Positions 1 through 5,458 of a stretch of 5,458 bases of DNA are shown piece after piece. The stretch is from Saprospirales bacterium (GTDB lineage: Bacteria; Bacteroidota; Bacteroidia; Chitinophagales; Saprospiraceae), in assembly GCA_003448025.1 (NCBI GenBank), contig DLXL01000499.1:1-5458 (forward strand), given 5' to 3'. Position 1 is the first letter of the stretch, and the number at the start of each line of letters is the position of its first letter. The translations under genes and the position numbers were made by a program. Under the pieces are notes generated by a model. It saw only the letters and a list, made by a program, of their open reading frames with translations. It was not told the DNA's origin and made no database searches.

Positions 1-61
1 AGGTTCATTTAAAAGGTCATTTAAAGGTCATTTGGGGGTCATTTAAAAGGTCATTTGGGGG
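1..61. repeat. 11-12 bp tandem repeat overlapping the 3' end of the GlmU-like gene
   Basis: Five consecutive copies of a GGTCATTT core, the first with one extra T, are each followed by AAA(A) or GGG and start at 2, 15, 26, 37 and 49. A truncated sixth copy (GGTCTT) lies in the coding sequence at 60-65. The last two full units form a 23 bp higher-order repeat, the G-type unit followed by the A-type unit. On the minus strand each unit reads AAATGACC plus CCC or TTT. The first unit supplies the final codons ACC CCC AAA and the TGA stop of the upstream gene, and a second in-frame TGA follows 12 nt later at 39-41. The array reaches base 2 and may continue beyond the window. No function is evident. 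It probably arose by slippage or tandem duplication of the gene's 3' end. Confidence 0.9.
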
Positions 62-1268
62 TCTTATCCCAGCTTCTGAAACGTGCGGTTTGATCGTACA
101 AATGATAAAGAATGGCCTTTTCAGTTTCAGTAAATTCCTGTTTTCGGCGACCCATTACCAATGCTGCCGTTTCACAAGCCTCCAGGAATTTATAGGTCCG
201 GTAGCCATCGGGTCCACCCCATGAAAAATCAGGAATAAAATTGCGCGGGAATCCGGCTCCATAAATATTGGCAAAAACACCTACAACCGTTCCGGTATTG
301 AACATCGTATTGATGGCACATTTGGAATGATCGCCCATGAAAAGTCCTACAAATTGTTGCCCGCTTTTTTCAAAACGTTCTGTAGCGTAGTCCCACAATT
401 TGACCTCTGTATAATTGTTTTTGAGGTTGGAGTTATTGGTATCGGCCCCCAGGTTGCACCATTCACCCAGTACGGAATCCCCCAGGTAGCCATCGTGCGC
501 TTTATTGGCATTGGCCATAAAGATGGAGCGTGTAACCTCCCCTCCTACCCTGCATCCGGGGCCAAAAGTACAGGGGCCATATATCCTTACGCCCATTTTC
601 ATGATGCTATGTTCGCCAATAGCAATAGGGCCACGGAACATACCTCCTTCCATCACTTCAACCCCTTTGCCTATATATACCGGCCCTGTTCTTACATTGA
701 TGGTGCAGTATTCCATCTCTATGCCATCCTCCAGAAAGAGGTTTTCCATTGGTCCGATAATACGGTTGGTATGGGATACCGGGGCGGTATGCCTGCCGGC
801 AGTTATCAAAGCAAAATCTTCAATCAGCGCCTGCTCATTTAATTTGGTGAGCTGCCATAAATTGGTGATTTCCAGTAATGGTATTGAAGATTCGAGCTCC
901 TGCCCTTGTAGCTCATTTACCTCTTCTTCACCCAACAGTAATTCAAACTGCGCTTCGTTAAGTCTGGCAGCGATCAGTTCTCCATTACGCAACAGCGCTT
1001 CGTTTAACCCCAATGCTTCAATTCTTTCGCACAATTGAGGAGTTGGCAAAACGCCTCCATTTATGATCAGGTTCTCTTCTTCGATCTGGATAGGAAATTT
1101 TTCCTGCAGATATTCCTGTGTGATATAGGAAACAGTGCCCTTCAGACGACGTTCCCACTTCTCCCGAAGGGTGAGAATCCCCAACCGCAATTCGCCCATT
1201 GGGCGGGTGGCCGTTAAGGGTAGTAAATGATCCCTTGCATCGGAGTCGAACAGAATGATATTGGCCAT
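51..1268 (-). CDS. glmU: GlmU-like UDP-GlcNAc diphosphorylase / glucosamine-1-phosphate N-acetyltransferase, Bacteroidota type
   Basis: The 405-residue protein matches the alternative GlmU family of Bacteroidota (TIGR03991 type), often named putative sugar nucleotidyltransferase. It is expected to acetylate glucosamine-1-phosphate and transfer UMP to it in the cytoplasm, giving UDP-GlcNAc for peptidoglycan and lipid A. The N-terminal nucleotidyltransferase-like part (about 1-155) has RDHLLPLTATRPMGELRLGI at 12-31 where classical GlmU has its glycine-rich GTRM loop. Residues about 170-345 form a left-handed beta-helix with hexapeptide-like repeats (VYIGKGVEV, IAIGEHSIM, CTFGPGCRV). The conserved stretch NKAHDGYLGDSVLGEW followed by CNLGADTNNSNLKNNY lies at 255-286. 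The ATG start gives the expected N-terminus MANIILFD. No Shine-Dalgarno is apparent. The gene lies 138 bp after rpmE2, with a terminator between them. The family call is firm. The bifunctional activity is inferred from the family, and a different sugar substrate remains possible. Confidence 0.88.
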   Translation of the reverse strand: MANIILFDSDARDHLLPLTATRPMGELRLGILTLREKWERRLKGTVSYITQEYLQEKFPIQIEEENLIINGGVLPTPQLCERIEALGLNEALLRNGELIAARLNEAQFELLLGEEEVNELQGQELESSIPLLEITNLWQLTKLNEQALIEDFALITAGRHTAPVSHTNRIIGPMENLFLEDGIEMEYCTINVRTGPVYIGKGVEVMEGGMFRGPIAIGEHSIMKMGVRIYGPCTFGPGCRVGGEVTRSIFMANANKAHDGYLGDSVLGEWCNLGADTNNSNLKNNYTEVKLWDYATERFEKSGQQFVGLFMGDHSKCAINTMFNTGTVVGVFANIYGAGFPRNFIPDFSWGGPDGYRTYKFLEACETAALVMGRRKQEFTETEKAILYHLYDQTARFRSWDKTPK

Positions 1269-1340
1269 GGCTGTATCAATTTTTAACCTGCCTTTAAATA
1301 CGTATGTAATAAGGTCAAACCGAATTCAGGGCAAATTTCC

Positions 1341-1382
1341 GAAATAAAAAAGTCCCAATATGCATAAATGCCTATTGGGACT
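1341..1382 (-). terminator. Rho-independent terminator after rpmE2
   Basis: AGTCCCAATA at 1351-1360 and TATTGGGACT at 1373-1382 form a perfect 10 bp stem. The 12-nt loop contains a further GCAT/ATGC pairing. Read on the minus strand, the stem is followed at once by TTTTTATTTC (1350-1341), a proper U-tract. The hairpin starts 24 nt after the rpmE2 stop. The other side has only CC and then A residues, so it should work on the minus strand only. It should largely separate rpmE2 transcription from the GlmU-like gene, which then needs its own promoter or readthrough. In the 72 bp left before the GlmU ATG I see no convincing TAnnTTTG box with a spaced -33 element. Confidence 0.88.
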
Positions 1383-1406
1383 CCTAAAAAATTGGAAAGC
1401 CGGCAA

Positions 1407-1661
1407 TTACTTGGCGAACTTAGAGAAGCGCTTGTTGAACTTATCAATACGACCTGCGGTGTCAACCAGTTTGATCTGACCGGTGAAGTATGGATGGCTG
1501 AAGGAAGAAATCTCCATTTTTACCAATGGATACTCTTTTCCGTCTTCCCAGGTAGTCGTTTCTTTCGTTGCGGCACAGGATTTGCCCAAAAATGAATCGT
1601 CGGTAGAAATGTCTTTAAACACAACGAGACGGTAGCTGGCCGGATGAATATCTTTTTTCAT
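1407..1661 (-). CDS. rpmE2: 50S ribosomal protein L31, type B
   Basis: This 84-residue protein is the zinc-independent (type B) form of large-subunit protein L31, which bridges the ribosomal subunits. Family hallmarks are the MKKDIHP start, [10 protein letters not shown] near residue 10, the core [13 protein letters not shown] (about 50-62) and the basic tail [11 protein letters not shown]. The CxxC zinc ligands of type A L31 are absent; only one cysteine is present, near residue 29. Length is normal for type B. The ATG at 1661 is the natural start, with about 47 nt of leader below a strong promoter and no obvious Shine-Dalgarno. In Proteobacteria and Firmicutes this paralogue replaces zinc-binding L31 under zinc limitation. 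In Bacteroidota it is often, as I recall, the only L31, so zinc control should not be assumed. A terminator follows the gene. Confidence 0.96.
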   Translation of the reverse strand: MKKDIHPASYRLVVFKDISTDDSFLGKSCAATKETTTWEDGKEYPLVKMEISSFSHPYFTGQIKLVDTAGRIDKFNKRFSKFAK

Positions 1662-1714
1662 GACGCTATTTTGCTGAAAAGTGGTTGCAAACTTGAATTC
1701 AAAAATTCGAGCCG

Positions 1715-1747
1715 CAAAAGTAGAACTTTTTAAGAGATTCCACCAAA
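1715..1747 (-). promoter_or_regulatory. Bacteroidota -33/-7 promoter for rpmE2
   Basis: On the minus strand, TTTG (1747-1744) is followed after 21 bp by TACTTTTG (1722-1715). This is an exact match to the Bacteroidota primary-sigma consensus TTTG / TAnnTTTG at an accepted spacing. Transcription would start near 1708, leaving about 47 nt of leader before the ATG at 1661. The strength fits a ribosomal protein gene. A perfect 10 bp palindrome, TTGAATTCAA, lies just downstream at 1693-1702. Confidence 0.75.
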
Positions 1748-1756
1748 TATTTTTAC

Positions 1757-1787
1757 AAAAAACCTGAAAAGAGCTTAGCCTTTTTTC
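1757..1787 (-). terminator. Possible weak terminator at the end of the thioredoxin gene
   Basis: On the minus strand GAAAAAAGGC (1787-1778) can pair imperfectly, with one bulge and one mismatch, with GCTCTTTTC (1774-1766) around a TAA loop. Three bases later comes a run of six T (1762-1757). The stem overlaps the last codons and the stop of the thioredoxin gene. The position fits a transcript end just before the rpmE2 promoter, but the stem is A-U rich and interrupted. Confidence 0.3.
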
Positions 1788-3250
1788 TTTTCTTCCTGAA
1801 ACTTGATCACTTGCGCCATCTCATCACCCAGTTGGTCAGCACCAATCCGCTTCATCAGGATTTCATGATTACGGTTCAGAATGAATATCTGGGGGGTAGT
1901 TTGCACATCATACAGCATTCTATAACGACTTTTGATAAATGGATCGTAGGTATTGAGTAACAGATTATCATCAAAACCCTTCTCCTCTACTCCTTTCCAG
2001 CATGACTCTTTCACCTTTTCATAGGTATTTGAATCTTCCTTGGACGTTACAACTCCTGTGCAAACCGCAAAGACTTTGACTCCCCTGTCCTTGAACTTCT
2101 TTGCAAATTCGACCATATGCGGGGCTGCTTTTTTACAATGGCCACAATCAGTAGCCCAGAAAAAGAGCACGGTGTAATCTGCATCTACATCCCAAAGGGC
2201 CAGCGGTTGGTTATTCTGGTCGGCTACAACAATATTTGGGGCCACTTTGCCAATTAAAACCGGTTCCAAACGGCGGGCATTATCACATATCTTTTCCAGA
2301 TCTTCTTTTTTGGTCCAGGGTGCCTGCCCTTCGCAATAGTACTTTTGCGCAATATGAACGTAGCAGGCATCAAATCCCACGATATTGGATTTGGCATAAT
2401 AATTCAGGAAATGAATGAGATAGTATTTGTAATTCTCCCCTCCTTGCTTCCCTTTCATTTGACCAAACAACCAATCCAGCGCAAGATTCACAGAATCAGG
2501 ATGCTGCGGGGTTAGTTTGGTGATGAAATAATCCACTTTGTTATGCAAAACCGGGCTGCGCAAAAGTGAAGGGTCTGCAACATCAATATTATCAAAAAAA
2601 TGAGCTCTGACCCAGTTAAACTTTTTCCTGGCTACTGTTTTTTCATCACCCTTGAATTCCGGCACTTCAGGATCGATCGCTGCTTTGACAATTTTAGCCG
2701 ACATGGTGCCGGGATTTTTATTAATCAAATCTTGTTGATGCTTCTTAACAACCTTGTCAATATCTAAAATTTTGGAAGCTATTTTGGCAGAGTCCACTGG
2801 CTGAGCTTTTACTTTGGCCAATTGGGCACGCAAGGTATCTGCTTCCGGACGCTGGCGGTTGAGTAATTTCATGTATTCATAGAAAAGCTCATTATCAGCC
2901 GATCCCTTAACCTTCATCTTGTTCACCGGGTCCTTGGCATCAGTGGTAATCGTCAATTGCTGGTTTTTGTCGTCCAGCAAAACCTGAATAAAACTATTAT
3001 CGGGTTTGAGTACCAACAAATAAACGCCTGCCGGGAACAGGGTATCTGCTTCAAACGTAAAGTAACCGTCAGCCCCCAAGGTTACGGTATCCTTCACATA
3101 TTGTTTTTCTCCGTAGTGAAAACCTATTACCAATTCATTCGCGGCATAGTTTTCCAGTTTTACCCGGATTTTGTAACCCGGGCCATCGGTAGCAAAAGAT
3201 ACGTGCGAAAGGAAAAGAGAAAAGAGAGATAGAATGAAAATGCGCTTCAT
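1775..3250 (-). CDS. Exported TlpA/ResA-like thiol-disulfide oxidoreductase with DUF4369-like N-terminus
   Basis: The 491-residue protein begins with a Sec signal (MKR, hydrophobic 4-19, likely cleavage after SFA at 20). There is no lipobox cysteine, so a soluble periplasmic location is expected. Residues about 25-115 are a beta-rich domain of DUF4369 type ([17 protein letters not shown], then a [18 protein letters not shown] stretch). Residues about 120-325 are a mostly helical middle region, probably DUF5106-like. Residues about 330-485 form a TlpA-like thioredoxin fold with redox site CGHC at 369-372 in [17 protein letters not shown] and cis-proline P453 in TTPQIFI. The protein should reduce or exchange disulfides on envelope proteins; its substrate is unknown. 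The start is ATG, preceded by an A-rich leader (nine A within 3259-3267) and no Shine-Dalgarno. It lies 127 bp after the sigma-54 activator. Fold and location are firm; specificity is not. Confidence 0.9.
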   Translation of the reverse strand: MKRIFILSLFSLFLSHVSFATDGPGYKIRVKLENYAANELVIGFHYGEKQYVKDTVTLGADGYFTFEADTLFPAGVYLLVLKPDNSFIQVLLDDKNQQLTITTDAKDPVNKMKVKGSADNELFYEYMKLLNRQRPEADTLRAQLAKVKAQPVDSAKIASKILDIDKVVKKHQQDLINKNPGTMSAKIVKAAIDPEVPEFKGDEKTVARKKFNWVRAHFFDNIDVADPSLLRSPVLHNKVDYFITKLTPQHPDSVNLALDWLFGQMKGKQGGENYKYYLIHFLNYYAKSNIVGFDACYVHIAQKYYCEGQAPWTKKEDLEKICDNARRLEPVLIGKVAPNIVVADQNNQPLALWDVDADYTVLFFWATDCGHCKKAAPHMVEFAKKFKDRGVKVFAVCTGVVTSKEDSNTYEKVKESCWKGVEEKGFDDNLLLNTYDPFIKSRYRMLYDVQTTPQIFILNRNHEILMKRIGADQLGDEMAQVIKFQEEKKKG

Positions 3251-3306
3251 CCGATTTGTTTTTTTTTAAAATGGTTGGATAGAATCATCAGGTTTGTTCA
3301 GACGCA

Positions 3307-3314
3307 CAAATATC
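3307..3314 (-). promoter_or_regulatory. Candidate -7 box upstream of the thioredoxin gene
   Basis: GATATTTG on the minus strand differs by one base from TAnnTTTG and would place the start near 3300, about 50 nt above the ATG. No TTG or TTTG occurs at the expected -33 spacing; the nearest, at 3349-3347, is 32 bp away. This is only half a promoter, and cotranscription with the upstream regulator is equally possible. Confidence 0.3.
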
Positions 3315-3377
3315 CTATGATGCGGCATGGCGTACCATCGTTTTTGCAATTGTTAACATCCCAATGGTTGAGATTGC

Positions 3378-4667
3378 CTACAAATCATATTGCTTGATCT
3401 TGCGATATAACGTGCGTTCAGAAATACGCAACTCATCGGCAGCCTCTTTACGCCGGCCTTTATATTTGGCCAATGTTTTTTTGATGGCATCCTTTTCGAT
3501 TTCATCCATGGTCAGAGGCATATCTTCTTCTTCGCTCTCGTCAAAGTTTCCGGAGCTATTGGAGGGGTCAATGATAATAGGTCTGACGCGATCATTTTCC
3601 AGGTTTTGAAACCTTGGAGCAGACTCCCTAAGGAAAGGAGCATCTTCAAAATGTGAATCGGTAAAGTTGCCGAATCCGGATGGTATTTGCCGGAAATTAT
3701 TGCTTTCAGGCATCCTTAAATTGTTGCTTTCCACCAGTTTGAAGAACATGGATTTCAACTCATTCAAGTCGTTTTTCATGTCGAACAAGACCTTGTAAAG
3801 CAGTTCCCGCTCCTGAAAATCCGAGCTGCCCTTATGGAACGAGCCCGTTGGATTACTCGGCACTGGCAAATGTCGATTGAACAACTGGGGCATCGTACGC
3901 TGCAGGGATTCTGCCGTAACGGTTCGCTCTTCAGAAAGCACCGATAACTGTTCCGCTACATTCTTCAATTCCCTTATGTTCCCTGGCCAGCGATAGTTTT
4001 CCAATACCAACTCAGCCCGTTCATCGAGTCTGACGGGTTGCATGCGGTATTTTTCAGCAAAATCACCTGCAAAACGGCGGAACAGCAAGGTAATGTCTTC
4101 CGGACGGTCTTTAAGCGACGGAACCCGGATGGGCACGGTGTTGAGCCTGTAAAACAAATCTTCCCGAAACTTTCCTTTTCGCACGGCGTCCTCCAGATTC
4201 ACATTGGTAGCTGCAATAATGCGCACATCCGTTTTCTGCACTTTACTGGCGCCCACGCGGATGTATTCACCGGATTCAAGCACCCGCAACAGATAAGCCT
4301 GTGTATCATTGGGCATCTCTCCGATTTCATCCAGGAAAATGGTTCCACCATTCACCGTTTCAAAATACCCCTTGCGTTCACCCACTGCGCCGGTAAAGGA
4401 ACCTTTTTCATGCCCAAACAATTCAGAATTAATGGTCCCTTCGGGTATTGCCCCGCAGTTGACGGCAATAAACTCATTGTGTTTGCGGGAAGAAAGGGCA
4501 TGTATGATCTTGGAAAAAGCCTCCTTGCCCACCCCGCTTTCTCCGGTAATGAGCACAGTCAGGTCGGTAGGCGCCACACGAATAGCCGTTTCCAGGGCGG
4601 CATCCAGCGCTGCCGATGAACCAACGATGCCAAATCGGGCTTTTATAGATTGAAGGTTACTCGCCAC
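3378..4667 (-). CDS. Stand-alone sigma-54-dependent activator (AAA+ and Fis-type HTH)
   Basis: This 429-residue enhancer-binding protein would use ATP hydrolysis to open RpoN (sigma-54) promoters. The AAA+ domain fills about 12-260: Walker A GESGVGKE (42-49), sigma-54 contact loop GSFTGA (89-94, usually GAFTGA), Walker B GGTIFLDEIGE (107-117), IAATN (151-155), arginine-finger region FREDLFYRLN (167-176) and WPGNIRELKN (227-236). A poorly conserved, Ser/Asn/Glu-rich linker of about 115 residues follows (270-385), with one amphipathic helix near 287-313. A Fis-type HTH ends the protein (about 386-427, AADELRISERTLYRKIKQ). No receiver, GAF or PAS domain precedes the ATPase, so control must come from a partner protein or from expression level, as in PspF. 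The start is GTG (4667-4665). An in-frame TGA at 4679-4677 rules out an upstream extension, and no in-frame ATG precedes the conserved RFGIVGSS. Target genes cannot be read from this window. Confidence 0.93.
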   Translation of the reverse strand: MASNLQSIKARFGIVGSSAALDAALETAIRVAPTDLTVLITGESGVGKEAFSKIIHALSSRKHNEFIAVNCGAIPEGTINSELFGHEKGSFTGAVGERKGYFETVNGGTIFLDEIGEMPNDTQAYLLRVLESGEYIRVGASKVQKTDVRIIAATNVNLEDAVRKGKFREDLFYRLNTVPIRVPSLKDRPEDITLLFRRFAGDFAEKYRMQPVRLDERAELVLENYRWPGNIRELKNVAEQLSVLSEERTVTAESLQRTMPQLFNRHLPVPSNPTGSFHKGSSDFQERELLYKVLFDMKNDLNELKSMFFKLVESNNLRMPESNNFRQIPSGFGNFTDSHFEDAPFLRESAPRFQNLENDRVRPIIIDPSNSSGNFDESEEEDMPLTMDEIEKDAIKKTLAKYKGRRKEAADELRISERTLYRKIKQYDL

Positions 4668-4725
4668 TTTATATAATCAATTTCTTCTTTATGATTTAAT
4701 CTGCTCTCCGCACTATCCAATCCAG

Positions 4726-4756
4726 AAAAAACAAGAACACGCCAAAAAACAAGAAC
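4726..4756. repeat. Duplicated 13 bp motif AAAAAACAAGAAC
   Basis: Perfect copies lie at 4726-4738 and 4744-4756, separated by CACGC, giving an 18 bp period. On the minus strand each reads GTTCTTGTTTTTT. The period is a multiple of three, so in the 24-codon frame it appears as FLFF twice, six residues apart. It could be a duplication in noncoding DNA, a paired binding site, or part of a mini-gene. Confidence 0.85.
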
Positions 4757-4834
4757 CCCTCCGGAGGCATGGTTAATGATCCACCTATAGCGTTTCTCGA
4801 CCAAATGCCCTGACTGGATATGCCTTTCCCTCCG

Positions 4835-4851
4835 AGCCAGAATCATACCAA
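4835..4851 (-). promoter_or_regulatory. Possible sigma-54 (-24/-12) promoter upstream of the sigma-54 activator
   Basis: The minus strand reads TTGGTATGATTCTGGCT, which keeps the GG and GC elements exactly 10 bp apart. It agrees with TTGGCACG-N4-TTGCT at all but three defined positions. Transcription would start about 155 nt above the regulator's GTG. GG-N10-GC is common by chance, so this is a weak call. Its place in front of a sigma-54 activator is the only reason to list it. Confidence 0.2.
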
Positions 4852-4903
4852 AGCCACTCCCCAAATCAGCATTCTGACCCCTTGTTTTTCCGGAGAAATC
4901 CGA

Positions 4904-5458
4904 TCATGATACCACCTCTCCCAAAAGTGTGGCACTGGTGGCATCCTTGATGCGTACCATGACATAATCACCTGGCTTCAGCCCTTCCTTTTTGGGGAAT
5001 ACGCACATCTTATTCTGGGAATTGCGGCCGCAGAAATCCTTGTCCGAGCGACTGGAGTCGCGCTCAATCAGCACTTTGAACGTTTTACCAACCTCTTTTT
5101 GGTTATGTTGCAGACTCAGGGTGTTTTGTAAACGAATCACCTCATTCAGACGCCGCTTTTTGACCTCTTCCGGGATATCATCGGCAAATTTCCGGGCGGC
5201 CAGGGTACCAGGGCGCTCGGAATAAGCGAACATGTACGACATGGAGTATTTAGAGAACTCCATGATGGACAGGGTATCCTGATGTTCTTCTTCTGTTTCA
5301 GAGCAAAAACCAGTGATGATATCGCTGGAAACTGCTGCATCCGGAAGAATGTTCCAGATACTACGCATACGGTCCATGTACCATTCGCGGTCGTAAGTAC
5401 GGTTCATCAGATCCAGAATCCGTGAGTTACCTGATTGCACCGGCAGGTGGATGTACTT
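4904..5458 (-). CDS. miaB: tRNA-2-methylthio-N6-dimethylallyladenosine synthase MiaB, C-terminal part
   Basis: This is the last 184 codons of MiaB, the radical-SAM enzyme that adds a methylthio group to N6-isopentenyl-adenosine 37 of tRNAs reading UNN codons. The frame stays open to the right edge (first residues [11 protein letters not shown]), so the N-terminal domain and the radical-SAM CxxxCxxC motif lie outside. Visible MiaB hallmarks are [40 protein letters not shown] and [14 protein letters not shown], all from the end of the SAM barrel. About 65 C-terminal residues ([11 protein letters not shown] to ATLLGEVVS) form the TRAM RNA-binding domain. The codon at 5440-5438 is an internal GTG valine, not a start. 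The sigma-54 activator follows on the same strand after 236 bp. Confidence 0.96.
   Translation of the reverse strand, partial: KYIHLPVQSGNSRILDLMNRTYDREWYMDRMRSIWNILPDAAVSSDIITGFCSETEEEHQDTLSIMEFSKYSMSYMFAYSERPGTLAARKFADDIPEEVKKRRLNEVIRLQNTLSLQHNQKEVGKTFKVLIERDSSRSDKDFCGRNSQNKMCVFPKKEGLKPGDYVMVRIKDATSATLLGEVVS

Larger units (their letters stand above)
4668..4903 (-). other. miaB-regulator intergenic region (236 bp), no confirmed gene
   Basis: This gap separates the miaB stop from the GTG start of the regulator. I see no TAnnTTTG promoter and no strong terminator in it. On the minus strand it holds a sigma-54-like match (4851-4835), a short palindrome CCTCCGGAGG (4767-4758), a duplicated T-rich motif (4756-4726), and a 24-codon ATG reading frame (4770-4696) for a very hydrophobic peptide. 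A longer frame (4864-4643, TTG start, or ATG at 4846) overlaps the first 25 bases of the regulator. It shows no recognisable protein and is probably chance. Confidence 0.6.

Noticed and set aside
1..61. Array considered as a CRISPR or as a series of receptor-like AGGTCA sites
   Set aside because: Units are directly adjacent with no unique spacers, and the AGGTCA resemblance to eukaryotic nuclear receptor half-sites has no meaning in a bacterium.
327..1038. Long plus-strand reading frames opposite the GlmU-like gene
   Set aside because: They are antisense shadows of a well-supported conserved gene, with no recognisable protein and no promoter.
3346..3364. Minus-strand TTGGGATGTTAACAATTGC resembling a sigma-54 promoter upstream of the thioredoxin gene
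   Set aside because: The GG and GC elements are 12-13 bp apart instead of 10, which is outside what RpoN tolerates.
4038..4653. Plus-strand frames opposite the sigma-54 activator
   Set aside because: They lie antisense to the conserved AAA+ domain; codon constraint on the minus strand explains their openness.
4643..4864. 73-codon minus-strand frame overlapping the regulator start
   Set aside because: It has a TTG start, no recognisable domain, an out-of-frame overlap of 25 bases with the regulator and no coding signature. It could at most couple translation to the GTG start.
4890..4902. Small hairpin CGGA/TCCG after miaB
   Set aside because: It has only four base pairs and no U-tract on the minus strand, so it is not a credible terminator.

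Overview
The window looks like a chromosomal segment from a Bacteroidota bacterium, probably Chitinophagaceae or a close relative. The phylum call rests on four things: a GlmU-like protein of the Bacteroidota alternative type, a zinc-independent type B ribosomal protein L31, a periplasmic thioredoxin with a DUF4369-like N-terminus, and a -33/-7 promoter (TTTG, 21 bp, TACTTTTG) of the Bacteroidota kind in front of L31. Clear Shine-Dalgarno sites are absent from the main genes, and one start is preceded by an A-rich leader, as is usual in this phylum. The family-level call is weaker. All five genes lie on the minus strand, so transcription runs from the right end to the left end.

In transcription order: the C-terminal 184 codons of miaB (tRNA ms2i6A methylthiotransferase, cut by the right edge) are followed by a 236 bp gap. 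Next comes a stand-alone sigma-54 activator with a GTG start, an AAA+ domain and a Fis-type helix-turn-helix but no sensor domain. After 127 bp comes an exported 491-residue TlpA/ResA-like thioredoxin. After another 113 bp, which carries a strong promoter, comes rpmE2 (L31 type B). It ends in a clear intrinsic terminator with a perfect 10 bp stem. After that lies a GlmU-type bifunctional enzyme for UDP-GlcNAc synthesis. Its stop codon sits inside an 11-12 bp tandem repeat that runs off the left edge.

The genes do not form one pathway. They combine translation (miaB, rpmE2), envelope precursor supply (GlmU), envelope redox or folding (thioredoxin) and regulation (the sigma-54 activator). miaB followed by this sigma-54 activator is an arrangement I recall as common in Bacteroidota, where an LptE-like gene usually follows; here the thioredoxin occupies that place. 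The rpmE2-GlmU pair also looks like a familiar neighbourhood, but the terminator between them implies separate or attenuated expression.

No mobile element, CRISPR array, rRNA or tRNA was seen. I found no convincing new system. The least explained parts are the miaB-regulator gap, which holds a possible mini membrane peptide, a duplicated T-rich motif and a sigma-54-like promoter match, and the minisatellite at the left edge.
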